DNA of 64,000 nt from Phycisphaerales bacterium (GCA_029260295.1 JAJDDN010000008.1:496001-560000); one strand, 5' to 3'. Positions 44,645-55,900 are shown, counted from the stretch's first letter. Notes: generated from the letters alone by a model not told the origin. Translations and numbers: made by a program.

Positions 44645-45673
44645 TTACACATCCAACAACAACCGGCGGATGGTCTCGGGTGTCTCCCCCTGCCCCGTGC
44701 GAGCACTCAGGAGAGCGGTGTGCCCCATCGCAAGAACCGAAGCGTGATCTACAGGTGCAACGGCTACCTCAACCCCGGAGCAAAGCTGGACCAACTGCTC
44801 CGTGAGCCGAACCGATGACGGATCTATGGCGTCTTTAGCATCGGTATTGTATGAATCAATTTCTACGCCGGTGATGTCAAACCTACGAAAGCCACCCTCA
44901 CCAAGCCGGATCTCACCTTCGCATCCAAAGATACTCATCATCAATCCAGACCGCCCCACCTGATCTGATGCCTGTACCATCACCCCTCGCCCATCAGCCA
45001 TCCGCATGTGAGCCGCCATGATCCCATGCAGCCCGGTTAATGACTGGCCGGGGAGTTGGTGCAATCCACTGACTACAGTGGTCCCTCCCTGGTATGACGC
45101 ATCAATAACCTCAGGCACACCAATTAATGTTCGGACCAAATCCATCGCTTCAAACACCCGCGCCCCGAGCGATCCATATACAGCCGGAGCGGCGATGGAC
45201 ATACTCAGCGACCGGATCGCACCGAATGTCTCCAGCGAACTCATCAACTCCTCAATCAAGCGGGTCCGCCGAACCAATGGCACCATTCGGACAAACTCCC
45301 CGAATGCCCCGGTCTGCAAAGCATCGGACCAACTCGTCCCAGAGATCACCGTCGCCTCACCAGGTATCGGCTCAAGAGTCGCCACCATCACATCTCGGCT
45401 GTGCGCCTGCTGCAACGCCCCCAGATCCCCTTCAATATCACGATGCCCAAATCCACCCGGAGCAGCCAGCAGCACCAAATCCGGATTCTCCGAACTCAGC
45501 ATGTGACGAATATCATCCTGAACCCCGCACCCAAACCCCTGAGCAACCGCCCCTGTTTGTGCAGAAACAGGGCATCCCGCACCAATAACCTCAATCCCCC
45601 CGCGAGACAACACCCCCTTGAGCATCTCAACTTGCTCGGGATTCGCCCATATCATGGCCGTCGTTGTACTCAT
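44645..45673 (-). CDS. Gfo/Idh/MocA-like oxidoreductase homolog
   Basis: I start at the ATG at 45673 (MSTTTAMIWANPEQVEML, 342 residues); the frame extends to 45757 without family resemblance. The layout, with an N-terminal Rossmann-like half (PDLVLLAAPGGFG, VMVATLEPIPGEATV) and a C-terminal alpha/beta half that returns to a sheet (GRGVMVQASDQVGRSGLMMSIFGCEGEIRLGEGGF), fits the Gfo/Idh/MocA family. The usual GxGxxG is not evident (AGCPVSAQTG at the equivalent place) and the catalytic EKP reads LEPIP. The call is therefore by overall shape, and catalytic activity is doubtful. It lies upstream of rnpB on the opposite strand. Confidence 0.6.
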   Translation of the reverse strand: MSTTTAMIWANPEQVEMLKGVLSRGGIEVIGAGCPVSAQTGAVAQGFGCGVQDDIRHMLSSENPDLVLLAAPGGFGHRDIEGDLGALQQAHSRDVMVATLEPIPGEATVISGTSWSDALQTGAFGEFVRMVPLVRRTRLIEELMSSLETFGAIRSLSMSIAAPAVYGSLGARVFEAMDLVRTLIGVPEVIDASYQGGTTVVSGLHQLPGQSLTGLHGIMAAHMRMADGRGVMVQASDQVGRSGLMMSIFGCEGEIRLGEGGFRRFDITGVEIDSYNTDAKDAIDPSSVRLTEQLVQLCSGVEVAVAPVDHASVLAMGHTALLSARTGQGETPETIRRLLLDV

Positions 45674-45721
45674 AAACCCATGATACATAAAAACCAACGA
45701 CCCTGCACGCCAATTGCCCCG

Positions 45722-45727
45722 TATAAT
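45722..45727 (+). promoter_or_regulatory. -10 box of the rnpB promoter
   Basis: A perfect TATAAT ends 7 bases before the predicted 5' end of the RNase P RNA at 45735. No good -35 hexamer is at the expected distance. Confidence 0.6.
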
Positions 45728-45734
45728 CACCCAA

Positions 45735-46233
<499 letters not shown>

Positions 46234-46242
46234 CAGCCGCAA

Positions 46243-46282
46243 CGCACCCCTCTGGCAACCCCAGGGGGGTGCGGCCTTTTTT
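46243..46282 (+). terminator. Rho-independent terminator of rnpB
   Basis: A strong stem CGCACCCCTCTGG / CCAGGGGGGTGCG with a short loop is followed by GCC and six T residues, 10 bases after the RNase P RNA 3' end. Confidence 0.92.
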
Positions 46283-46305
46283 ACAATCTACTCTTATCAG
46301 GGTGC

Positions 46306-46335
46306 CCCGTCGGAGGATTCTTATCCTCCTTCGGG
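46306..46335. repeat. Inverted repeat between rnpB and the ABC permease gene
   Basis: GGAGGAT-TCTT-ATCCTCC is a perfect stem extended by CCCG/CGGG across a 2-base mismatch. It lies 44 bp past the stop of the leftward permease operon and could terminate it. No clear U-tract follows on either strand. Confidence 0.45.
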
Positions 46336-46378
46336 TCTTCTCTTCCCCATTGCCTATTGCCCACTCCCCATTACCCTC

Positions 46379-47974
46379 TTACCCCACATGCTTCGGATCA
46401 AACGCATCCTGCAACGCATCGGTCAGCACATTAAACGCCAGCACCAACACAAACATAAAGAAGGTCGCCGCGCCAATCTGCCAGAAGAACCCCGAGACAA
46501 CCTCAGACTTCGACTGGTTGATCATAATCCCCCAGCTCGCCCCGTCCTTAAGCCCAAGCCCAAGGAAGGTCAGCACCACTTCACCCTTGATCGCCCCAAT
46601 AAACAGCAGGGACATATTGATGAAAATCAAGTGCGAGGTATTGGGAATGATGTGCCGAGTCAGGATCCGCCAGTTCGAAGCCCCAAGCGCCTGAGCCGCC
46701 TGCACATAGTCCAACGAACGCAGCTTGAGCGCCTCACCGCGCGTCACGCGGCATGGACCAATCCAAAAAGTCAACGAGAACGCCACATACAAAGGCACCA
46801 GCGTCCCCTCAAAGATCGAACCCGTAAACATAAACGCCAGCACAACCAGCAGCACCAGATACGGAATCGATGAAAAGGTCGAATATAGCCAGATCACCGT
46901 GTGATCCATAATCCCACCAAAGTACCCCGCCGCCGCCCCCACCAGCGAACCAAAGAACACAGCAACTACCGAAACCACGACCCCCACCTGGATCGCAACC
47001 TTCGCCGAGTACATCGCCCGGAGCAAAATCGAACGCCCCTGCTGATCCGTCCCCAGCATCATCCGTAGCTTATAGATCACCCCACCAATCCCACCGGGCA
47101 TCGGGTACAACTCGCTGAGAATCGGCTCAAGCTCATCAAGCGTCCCCGCCACCGCAACATCAATCCCAGGACCAGCATCCGCCACAGCCTGATTCAGCTG
47201 CTCAACGAGTGCCGCATCATAAATCGGATCCATCGGCGAATAGTCAAACGCCGCCTCCATCGCCTCGCTGAGCGGCACAAGATCAAGCCCCGCAAGCACA
47301 TCACCCTCGGGGGCCCCGCTCCGGTAGCCGTCAATATGAATCAACAACTCATCAATCGTCAACGCGACCTCTTCGCCCGCGATCTCCCACTCCTCGCTGT
47401 CGACCTCGGCCGCCTCAAAGGCAACGCGGAACTCAACAAGCTTCTCGATCGCGATCGTCATCTGAGGCAGCGCATCACGCAACGACCGCAACTCCGCCTG
47501 ATGACCAAGAATCAACTGCGTCTGGCCGTACATCCCGCGGATTTCATCAACAGAAAGATCAACCACCCGCCGTTCAGCAAACGATACCGACTTACGGATC
47601 TCCTCAATCGACCGTGGCTCAGTCCCCGCCGATTCGCTCTGATCGAGCTCGTCAAACATCTTCCCAAGATTCCGGATATAAAACCCCACCTGCTCCATCC
47701 GCTTGGTCGGCTCAGACCGAATCCCAAACCCGGGCTCATTACTCGCCCCCACACGATCAAGCGTCCGCTCCGGGAGCATCGCCCCGAAGACCGAATCACT
47801 GTGCGCCAGATCAAACGCCCCGGTCTTGTTACCCGCCCAAGACACACCCTCCATAAGGATAATCCAGCCGAACAACAGCAAGTAAAGCGAAATGATCCCC
47901 ATCGCAAAGACGGTCATCTTCCGGCCAAACAGCTTCCGCATCGCGGGCGATTCTTGTATGCGATTCCGAATCAT
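46379..47974 (-). CDS. Oligopeptide-type ABC transporter permease (OppC/DppC-like) with a large extracytoplasmic insert
   Basis: The 531-residue protein has TM1 near residues 20-40 and a hydrophilic region of about 260 residues. The five-helix BPD_transp_1 permease core then fills the C-terminal 220 residues. The EAA loop is GEALKLRSLDYVQAAQALGASNWRIL-like (near 415-440), and LGTDQQGRSILLRAMYS, conserved in DppC/OppC, precedes the core. Typical OppC proteins are about 300 residues, so the TM1-TM2 loop is greatly enlarged; it is acidic and helical. It is coupled to the partner permease gene by a 4-bp overlap. The import substrate is unknown, with peptides most likely. Confidence 0.9.
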   Translation of the reverse strand: MIRNRIQESPAMRKLFGRKMTVFAMGIISLYLLLFGWIILMEGVSWAGNKTGAFDLAHSDSVFGAMLPERTLDRVGASNEPGFGIRSEPTKRMEQVGFYIRNLGKMFDELDQSESAGTEPRSIEEIRKSVSFAERRVVDLSVDEIRGMYGQTQLILGHQAELRSLRDALPQMTIAIEKLVEFRVAFEAAEVDSEEWEIAGEEVALTIDELLIHIDGYRSGAPEGDVLAGLDLVPLSEAMEAAFDYSPMDPIYDAALVEQLNQAVADAGPGIDVAVAGTLDELEPILSELYPMPGGIGGVIYKLRMMLGTDQQGRSILLRAMYSAKVAIQVGVVVSVVAVFFGSLVGAAAGYFGGIMDHTVIWLYSTFSSIPYLVLLVVLAFMFTGSIFEGTLVPLYVAFSLTFWIGPCRVTRGEALKLRSLDYVQAAQALGASNWRILTRHIIPNTSHLIFINMSLLFIGAIKGEVVLTFLGLGLKDGASWGIMINQSKSEVVSGFFWQIGAATFFMFVLVLAFNVLTDALQDAFDPKHVG

Positions 47975-48999
47975 GACAACCTCACCCGTGGATCGACCAT
48001 CGCATAGAGCACATCGGTCAGGATATTCGAAGCAATAAACAACGCGGTAAACAGAGCCGTGAAGGTCTGAATCACCGGGAAGTCCTTCGCGTTAATCGCG
48101 CTAATCAAGGTCCGCCCCATCCCCGGAATACCGAAGTACACCTCAACAAGAATCGACCCAGTAATAATAAACGGCAGCGAGATCATGATCCGAGTAATAA
48201 TCGGGATCATCGCGTTCTTGAGCATGTGAACAAACATCACCCGCGTCGTGCTTGCGCCCTTGGCCTTGGCCGTCCTGATGTAATCCTTCGCAGACTCCTC
48301 GACCATCACCGCACGGTAGAACCGCGTGTCATACCCGAGCGAAACTACCACATTAATCATCACAGGCAGCATACAAAACGCCACCCAGTTCACGGGATTA
48401 AAGAAGAAGAACGCACTCTCCCCCGCCGATGCATCAACAGTCACCTGGAACGGCCACCCATCGACCATCCGCCCGGGCACAAACGCACCAAAGTACTGCC
48501 CCATGATGATGTACACAAGCACCGAAATACTCATCCCGATTACCGCGAGGAACATCAGCGTCCGATCCACCGTCTTCCCACGATTAAACGCCGACACCAG
48601 CCCCACACAAATCGAGATCAACGCCGACATCGTCAATGTCGGGATCGTAATGGCCATCGAAGGCGGGATCGCCTTCCCGATCATCCGAGAGACCGGCAGT
48701 CCCTGATCCCAACTCCGGGTTTCCTTCCGAGTCCAATCTCCCTCAACAAACCCCTCTTCCCTCTCAGGAATCGGCTTCCAAATCAAGGCGAGGTCCCGAA
48801 GAAAGATCCCGTACTGCTTATAGAACGGCTTATCAAGCCCCATCTCCTCGGTCAGCAACTGAATCTGCTCAGGCCCAGCATTCTTACCAAGCTGCGCAGA
48901 AACCGGGTCATTGACCCGCAGCGCTGCCATCACCACGAAGATAATCGCAAGAAACACCGGTATGTTGTACAGCGTTCGCCGGATGATGTAGTTCAGCAC
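47971..48999 (-). CDS. Oligopeptide-type ABC transporter permease (OppB/DppB-like)
   Basis: The 342-residue inner-membrane protein starts MLNYIIRRTLYNIPVFLAI, the usual DppB beginning. It has six helices and an EAA-type loop AKDYIRTAKAKGASTTRVMFVHMLKN, followed by VEVYFGIPGMGRTLISAI. It contains a loop of about 60 residues after TM1. It forms the heterodimeric channel with the permease encoded downstream. Its gene lies 77 bp after that for the solute-binding protein. No ATPase genes (oppD/oppF) are in the operon within the window. Confidence 0.93.
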   Translation of the reverse strand: MLNYIIRRTLYNIPVFLAIIFVVMAALRVNDPVSAQLGKNAGPEQIQLLTEEMGLDKPFYKQYGIFLRDLALIWKPIPEREEGFVEGDWTRKETRSWDQGLPVSRMIGKAIPPSMAITIPTLTMSALISICVGLVSAFNRGKTVDRTLMFLAVIGMSISVLVYIIMGQYFGAFVPGRMVDGWPFQVTVDASAGESAFFFFNPVNWVAFCMLPVMINVVVSLGYDTRFYRAVMVEESAKDYIRTAKAKGASTTRVMFVHMLKNAMIPIITRIMISLPFIITGSILVEVYFGIPGMGRTLISAINAKDFPVIQTFTALFTALFIASNILTDVLYAMVDPRVRLS

Positions 49000-49076
49000 A
49001 AATCAGACTCCGAAAGCTCAGAAATCACGCCGAGCACAAAGCTGCGGCGAAATGGTGAGAGGCCATCATATAGCCC

Positions 49077-50861
49077 TCACTCCCGTTTGGAGTCATCCAC
49101 ATCAAGATACTTGAACCAGCCGTAATACCGCTCAGTAGGCTTGCAGTTAAGCAACCAAGGGCTAATCAGGTAGAACCGCTCCCGGGCCATCCCGCCAACA
49201 TATGGGCAATCATCCAGGATCATGTCCCGCATTTTCTCATAAATCGCGGTCCGCTCGTCGCTTGGGCCCATCGTCAGCACCTGCTCATACATCGCGTCGT
49301 ACTCCGGACGCTTGTAGTTGTAGTGGTTCGACCCGGGCGCCTCGTTGGGGCCATAGAACAACGCCAGGTTATTCTCGCCATCCGGATAGTCGCTCGACCA
49401 CGCAAACCCGAACATCGGGGCCTGCTTCTTGTTGATCGATTCGATCAGCGTCGAGAAATCCATGAACACAGGCTCAAACTTGATATTCACTTCCTCAAGC
49501 TGACGCTTGACAAGCTCCGAGACCGCATTGTTGATCGTGCTCTGACTCGTGTAGAACCGGATCGCGGGTAAACCCTTCCCATCCGGATACCCGGCTTCAG
49601 CAAGCATCTCACGCGCCTTGGCGATATTCCGTCCCCGAGCACCCGCAGCCGAAGCCCCGCCCTCTGGGTGGCCGTCCAGCCCGGGAGGGATCGGTCCGTC
49701 ATAGACAATCCGTCGCCCGTTGTAGAAAGTCTCGTTGATCTCATCAAGATCGATCGCGTACGAGATCGCCCGCCGCAATGCACGCTTCTCAGCCGTGTAC
49801 CCGCCAACCAACTCATCTTCCATGTTGAACCCACGGAAGGTAAAGTCCAGAAGCTTATTGGCATGAGGACGCATCCCGCGACGCAGGTACTCCTCTTTCA
49901 ACTCCTTGCTCGACCGATCAAACGCATCGGTAAAGTAATCTTCAGGCACCTGAGAGTACCCAAGATTCCCCGCATTGAACTCCAGCCACATCGGCTGATC
50001 CTCAATAAACATCGTGAACTCCACCCGATCAACAAACGGCACCTGTTTCCCCGCAGCGCGATGCAGCCGAGCCCGCTTGTCCTCACGAGACCACTCATCG
50101 CGATCCGGATACAGCACCTCGTGGTAGTTCGGATTCCGATTCCCCGTCAGCGACTGCTTCCGAGTCCATGTATCCAGAATAAACGGCCCAGTCCCCACCG
50201 GATGCTCCGCAAAGTCATCCCCATAAAACTCCACCGCCTCGCGCGATACTACAGAGGTCTGGAACATTCCAAGAATGTACAAGAACCGATACACCGGCTT
50301 CTGCAGCACAATCTCAAACTCAAGATCACTGATCTTCACAAACCCCTCAACCGCCGCATCATAATCAAAGTCCGCCGCAGCATTCTGCTCGTCCTTGTAG
50401 GTATCAAACCCCTTGATCGTGTCAGCGAGCAACCACCAGTTCTCAAGCTTGTGCTCATCATCAGCCAACCGCTTCAACGAGTAGAACACATCATCTGAGC
50501 GGATCTGCCGACCTTTTCCCTCAGGGAAGCATTCGTCATCATGGAAGTACACCTCATCCTTGAGCGTGAAGTGCCAGGTCAGCCCCCCATCAGCAGTCGT
50601 AGGCATCTCCGTAAGCAGCAAAGGCTCCATCTCCATCGGGCTCGCATACTTGTTGGTCAATAGTGTTTCATAGAACTGAGCACACGCCATATTGTCGTAG
50701 GTCGTCGATCCTTCGACCGGATCCAAACTCTTGGGCCCATCCGTCCGGATCGGCAACTGCATCACTTTGAGGTCTTCCTTGTCGGCCGCCAGAGCCGTCC
50801 CGGAACCCAAAGCACACACAGCCGCCAAACCCAAAGCCACGACTCGTTTCGAAATCAGCAT
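49077..50861 (-). CDS. ABC transporter solute-binding protein, family 5 (peptide/nickel type)
   Basis: The 594-residue protein has a signal peptide ending GTALA-AD and no lipobox cysteine, so it is probably a free periplasmic protein. The SBP_bac_5 fold shows in LDPVEGSTTYDNMACAQFYETLLT, YFHDDECFP, HPVGTGPFILDTWTRKQSLTGNRNPNYHEV, RRAISYAIDLDEINETFYNG and PDGKGLPAIRFYTSQ. It delivers substrate, probably peptides, to the two permeases downstream. AGGAGGATCTTGA precedes the ATG. It is divergent from the oxoamine synthase gene. Confidence 0.93.
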   Translation of the reverse strand: MLISKRVVALGLAAVCALGSGTALAADKEDLKVMQLPIRTDGPKSLDPVEGSTTYDNMACAQFYETLLTNKYASPMEMEPLLLTEMPTTADGGLTWHFTLKDEVYFHDDECFPEGKGRQIRSDDVFYSLKRLADDEHKLENWWLLADTIKGFDTYKDEQNAAADFDYDAAVEGFVKISDLEFEIVLQKPVYRFLYILGMFQTSVVSREAVEFYGDDFAEHPVGTGPFILDTWTRKQSLTGNRNPNYHEVLYPDRDEWSREDKRARLHRAAGKQVPFVDRVEFTMFIEDQPMWLEFNAGNLGYSQVPEDYFTDAFDRSSKELKEEYLRRGMRPHANKLLDFTFRGFNMEDELVGGYTAEKRALRRAISYAIDLDEINETFYNGRRIVYDGPIPPGLDGHPEGGASAAGARGRNIAKAREMLAEAGYPDGKGLPAIRFYTSQSTINNAVSELVKRQLEEVNIKFEPVFMDFSTLIESINKKQAPMFGFAWSSDYPDGENNLALFYGPNEAPGSNHYNYKRPEYDAMYEQVLTMGPSDERTAIYEKMRDMILDDCPYVGGMARERFYLISPWLLNCKPTERYYGWFKYLDVDDSKRE

Positions 50862-51043
50862 TCAAGATCCTCCTTGGTCCAAACCCGGTCAAAACGCCGA
50901 GCATAAAACAGTGTCCACATCCTATGCGAAGTATGCCAAAGAACACTCCGCACCTCAAATCCACCCAATCTCACCCCAAAACCGCGCCAAACCACATCCA
51001 CCTGACCATAATTCCACCGAATCCCTCTAGAATTAAATCAGCA

Positions 51044-52144
51044 ATGCCAAACCCACCCTCCCAATCCGCCACAGCAACCCACATCACCCGAAATGGTGAT
51101 ACCTATCTCATCTTCGGAGGCTGCAACTACCTCGGACTCGCCCACCATCCCGAAGTCATCGCATCCGCTCAAGCCTCCCTAACCACCTACGGGCTCTCAA
51201 CCTCCGCCTCCCGACAAACCACAGGCAACGCCCAGCCCCACACCGACCTCGAAGCCGCCCTCTCAGCATTCACAGGCTTCCCCGACGCCCTCCTCGTCCC
51301 CGACGGCTACACCGCCAACCTCGCCGCCCTCCAAGGGCTCGCAGCAATCGGAGCCACCAACGCCGTCATCGACGCCCGCGCCCACGCCTCGCTCAAAGAC
51401 GCCGCCAATCTCGCCCAAATGACCATCCACACCTACGACCACCTCGATCCAATCCACGCCCACCAAATCCTCGCCGCCCTCGACGAGCCCTCGGTCGTCC
51501 TTACCGACGCCGTCTTCACCACCGACGGCGATCTCGCACCACTCACCCAACTCCTCGCCGGGATCGGGAATCACACCCTCCTCATCGACGACTGCCACGG
51601 ATTCACCGTCCTAGGCAACCAAGGCCGAGGCACCGCCAACCACTTCAATCTCTCCCACCCAAATCTCATAATGACCACCACCCTCGTCAAAGGCCTCGGC
51701 TGCGCAGGCGGCGTAGTCCTCGGCTCCCCGCAGTTTGTCGGAGCAGCACGCAACCACTCGACCGCCTACATCTGCACAACCCCCGCCTCCCCCGCCCTCG
51801 CCGCCGGCGCGATGACATCCCTCCAGCTCATCCAAACCCAACCCAGCATCCACAATCAACTCCTGGAAAACATCAACAACACCCGCACAATGCTCCAATC
51901 ACACAGCATCAAAACCCACAACCACCCCACCCCAATCTTCGCCTTCACCCTCGGCTCAGAATCCGACATGCTCAGTATCGAACAATCCCTCCTACAACAA
52001 CGCATCATCCTCCCCCTCATGCAATACCCCAACGGCCCAGCCCCCACCTACTTCCGCCTCTCCATCAACGCATCCCACACTCAAACCCACATCAACCAAC
52101 TCGATGCCGCCCTCACCCAAGCCCTCAAGGCCCAACCAGCATGA
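51044..52144 (+). CDS. PLP-dependent alpha-oxoamine synthase (BioF/KBL-like)
   Basis: The start is at the ATG at 51044 (MPNPPSQSATATHI), giving 366 residues. The fold-type I signature set is clear: NYLGLAHHPEVI near the start, TSASRQTTGNAQPHTDLEAALSAFTG, LLIDDCHGFTVLGNQGRG (cofactor Asp and His), and the Schiff-base lysine in TTTLVKGLGCAGGVV. The family includes 8-amino-7-oxononanoate synthase, 2-amino-3-ketobutyrate CoA ligase and serine palmitoyltransferase. The exact acyl-CoA and amino acid cannot be told; BioF is the closest by feel. Codon use is strongly C-biased. The stop overlaps the next gene's ATG by 4 bp. Confidence 0.85.
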   Translation: MPNPPSQSATATHITRNGDTYLIFGGCNYLGLAHHPEVIASAQASLTTYGLSTSASRQTTGNAQPHTDLEAALSAFTGFPDALLVPDGYTANLAALQGLAAIGATNAVIDARAHASLKDAANLAQMTIHTYDHLDPIHAHQILAALDEPSVVLTDAVFTTDGDLAPLTQLLAGIGNHTLLIDDCHGFTVLGNQGRGTANHFNLSHPNLIMTTTLVKGLGCAGGVVLGSPQFVGAARNHSTAYICTTPASPALAAGAMTSLQLIQTQPSIHNQLLENINNTRTMLQSHSIKTHNHPTPIFAFTLGSESDMLSIEQSLLQQRIILPLMQYPNGPAPTYFRLSINASHTQTHINQLDAALTQALKAQPA

Positions 52145-52947
52145 CCCCCCCGCCACTCGAAATTAATGCCCGCCTACATTTCGCCGCAACCAACACCATG
52201 CCCTGCGCCAAGCTCGCCCTCAAATGGTTCGGCAAAGATACCTTCACCCCCGACCACAAAGCCGACGGCTCCCCGGTCACCATCGCCGACAAAGCCATCG
52301 AAACAGAAATCCGAAAACGCATCGAAGAAACCTTCCCCAACGACGCAATCCTCGGAGAAGAGTTCGAAGACAAACCAGGCACCAATGACTACCAATGGGT
52401 CATCGACCCCATCGACGGCACCATCTCCTTCGTCCAAGGCATCCCCCTCTTCGGCACCATGCTTGCCTGCCTCCACAAAGGCACCCCAGTCATCGGCGCC
52501 ATCGCCATGCCCTGCCTCGACGAACTCGTCTACGCCGCGACAGGACAAGGAGCGTTCCACCAAATCAACTCGAACGATCCCGTCCCCGCCAAGATCAGCG
52601 ATGTAAATCAGCTCGGCAATGCCCTCGTCAACACCACCGCCATCACCTATTTCAACACACCAAAGCTCCGCACTTTGTACGAACGCATCGACACCGAATG
52701 CAAATACACACGAGGCTTTCCCGATTGCTACGGCATCGTCCTCCTGGCAACAGGCCGTGTGGACGCTGTTGTCGAACCAACCGTAGCAATCTGGGACATC
52801 GCCTCAGTCCCCCCAATAATCTCAGAAGCCGGTGGGCTCGCGACCGATACCGCAGGACAGCACACCGTCCATACAAACTCCCTGCTCGCCGCGACTCCCG
52901 CGGTCCACTCGCAACTTCTCAATCTGATTCAGACACAAACCGTCTGA
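52141..52947 (+). CDS. Inositol monophosphatase-family phosphatase, HisN-like histidinol-phosphatase
   Basis: The 268-residue protein has the metal-binding motifs of the family in order: DGSPVTIADKAIE, ILGEEFEDKPG (Glu ligand), WVIDPIDGTISFVQGIP (Asp ligands) and the late WDIASVPPIISEAGG. The DGTISF variant and the WDIAS...ISEAGG ending fit the HisN subgroup that dephosphorylates histidinol phosphate; inositol-1-phosphatase or another sugar phosphatase remain possible. It is Mg2+-dependent and cytoplasmic. It is translationally coupled to the upstream oxoamine synthase gene, an unusual pairing that leaves the physiological substrate open. Confidence 0.85.
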   Translation: MTPPPLEINARLHFAATNTMPCAKLALKWFGKDTFTPDHKADGSPVTIADKAIETEIRKRIEETFPNDAILGEEFEDKPGTNDYQWVIDPIDGTISFVQGIPLFGTMLACLHKGTPVIGAIAMPCLDELVYAATGQGAFHQINSNDPVPAKISDVNQLGNALVNTTAITYFNTPKLRTLYERIDTECKYTRGFPDCYGIVLLATGRVDAVVEPTVAIWDIASVPPIISEAGGLATDTAGQHTVHTNSLLAATPAVHSQLLNLIQTQTV

Positions 52948-52979
52948 ATCCATCGCCTGCTCACCGGCCTGACCTGTGC

Positions 52980-55900
52980 TTACATGGCCTCAAGCAGAAT
53001 GTACACATCTTCCATACTCACAATCCCGTCACGATTGAGATCCGAACTCGCGTCGGAAGTCCCGAGTGATTTGACCAGCATGGAAATATCGAAGAAATCA
53101 ATCACGCCGTCGCCATTGATATCTGCTGACCGGAGCCCCTGAGTCCCACAATCATCAATAACACTTGACATGATCCGCACAACATCCTCGCGATTGAAAC
53201 TCTCAACAAACGGATGCGAGTTCTCTTTGAGTTGCTCGCCCTCTTCGTTGAGGAACCGATCAAGCGGCTGAACCTCGACAAAGACCTCGCCGGCACCGAC
53301 TGCCGAGAGTGTATCAATATGCTGCGGATTAGTCGGATCCGTGACATCAATCACCTGCAGGCCAATACCAGAGTTGGCGAGCATCGCGTAATCATCAACA
53401 CCGGGAGGCGCCATCTGACTGGCGACATCAACATTCATGACGCTCCCGCCAAGATTGGTCAAAGCCGAGGCTTCGTAAATAGTCTCAGGATCAGTCATAT
53501 CAAAGATATGCAGCCCCGCTTTACCCGCGGCAACATACAGATAATCATGCTCTTGTGATGGCACATTTGCATCACCAACGACCCAAGCAGTGTACGAATC
53601 CAAACCAACCGCGCCAGGAATATCAATGGTCCTCAGCAAGGTCGGACTACTCATGTTGGGCAACAAATCAATCACATGCACACCTTGGTCAGGATCTGCA
53701 ACATACGCCCGGACCTCAAAGCCCTGGCCTTGCTGGTAGTGCGAATACACACGGATATCCTGGGCATTGATTCCAGGTACCGAAGCCTCAATAAACGGCT
53801 GCCTTTGATTCGCAATATTGACAATGTACATCCCATCGTTACCTGCAGCCACAAACAGATGGATACCCCAAACCATCACACTCTGTGCAGCTGGAATATC
53901 AACAGTTGTGACAAACTTCGGTGCGCGGATCCCATGACTCGCAATCGCCGGAGGCGTATCGCTCAAGACCGATGGTCCCTCCCGGCTGTCATACACATGA
54001 ACACCTACGCCCTGATCAACGATATAGAAATACTTGGCCACACGAGCCACATCAATCGCATTGATCCCATTGATTAGTGCAACAGGACTTGTAAACGGGG
54101 TGTCTTCAACATCAAACCCGATCAGACCATCGGAGCCCGCTGCGACATACACCGCATCGGCAGATCCTTCCACCACATCTGGACGAGTCACCATCCCGAG
54201 TGGGTTGGTAACATTGAGTGTCGTAACCAGCGTCGGAGCTGTAGGATCAGTGATCCGGTCGTAAACACGCACGCCATCTGGAGCCGCGACATACACATAG
54301 TTCCGTGCCAATGAATAGTTCCCTGTCCCCATACCCAGCGACGCTGGCGACCGGTGGCATTCGGCACAAGTACGCACATTGCCAGGCCCCTGAACCGTGT
54401 GCGGCTGCACCGGGTTCATCCCAAGCCCGGAAACTCCCTTGGAAGTCTGAGGCATCTGGAAATCAAGAATCTTGGAACCATCAGCCGCAGTCACATCCGC
54501 GATCGGCTGACAAGCGACGAGATACGGCGCTACGCGGCCTTCACTATTAGGCCCAATGAAGAACGGACGGAAAGTCTCGAAGACCTTGTTGTTCGTCTTG
54601 ACACGCCCAATCTCTTCATTCCGGGTCACAAGGTTTACCCCAGTAAACCGCTCGTCACGCTCAAAGTGACACCCGAAGCAGTTCGGTGTCCAAGCCGAGT
54701 GACACGCGTAGCACTCAAGACCACCCTCATTCTTTAGGTGATTCCCGTTCATAGCACACGCAGCACGGGGGTTGTAACGAACCGATTCTGGATCCACAAT
54801 ATCACGAACAAGCGGAATTGTGTGAGTTACACCTTTTACCTTTGTCGTCAACTTGGCCACTTCGCCCTCAAAGAAGGTGTTGGTCAACGCGAAGCCATCA
54901 TGATCAACCATGGTCGGGAGTTCACCAGGCATACCGTGACACATCTGGCATTCAATCTTAGTTGCCTGGTCCATATGCCCGTAAATATTGCCATCGCCCA
55001 TAATCCCACGAGCAGTATGACAGTCAATACAGTCAAGACCACGCTCGAAGTGAATATCCTTCGGGTTCACCGCATCATTTGAATAGTGATAGTTGCTGTT
55101 AAACTTCTCATCAGTCGTCCCAGCCAAATCAGGAGTATTGGGTAACCGTGGTGGCATCTGGGCACGCCCAGTAAAGTTCAACCCAATCCGTGCACCACGA
55201 TGGTGACAATGGATGCACTGTTCGGTATCGATCTTCTTAGTAACCTTGTGGATCCGGGGATGTCCGGTCTGTGTGTGATCAATATTCATATCCGCACTGC
55301 GAGACAAACCATCGTTGTCGTACAGCATGTGACACGCAACACACCCGTCTGCCCGGTAAGTCCCCTCAGCATTCTCAGCCCCGCGATACCCCTTGCCCCG
55401 TGACCACAAGTGGCACCGTGCGCACGCCTGTGCAGGTACAGCGGCAAAGTGTGTCGCATTATTGTGCGGATCACCCGTTGGGTCGTACTCGATCAGATCT
55501 TCCAAGCTCTGTACAGCCCCCTTATCGAGCGGCACAATCCCATCGGTATCTTCCACTGCAAAGGTACCATAGATAGGAGTCTTTGTTGCCTGAACACCGT
55601 TCTGGTACAAACCACCGGCATAATGCCCGGCCGCAGTCGCCATCATGCTCTTGAGCACAGTCTCAACCTTGTCCGGGTGGCAAGCGCCACATGTTTCATT
55701 CACAACTCGAAGGTTCGATGGATTCACAAACTTTTGGTAAGGCAGGTCGTAGTCCAACGGAGCAACAGTCTTATCCATAATCACCGGGAGGGTAGGGAGC
55801 ACATGCGCATCTTCCTTAATCAAAGCCTCCGGATCACCACCATGACAGAATGTACAGTCAAGGTCGAATCCCATATCTTCAGTCGCGTTTTCGATATCAC

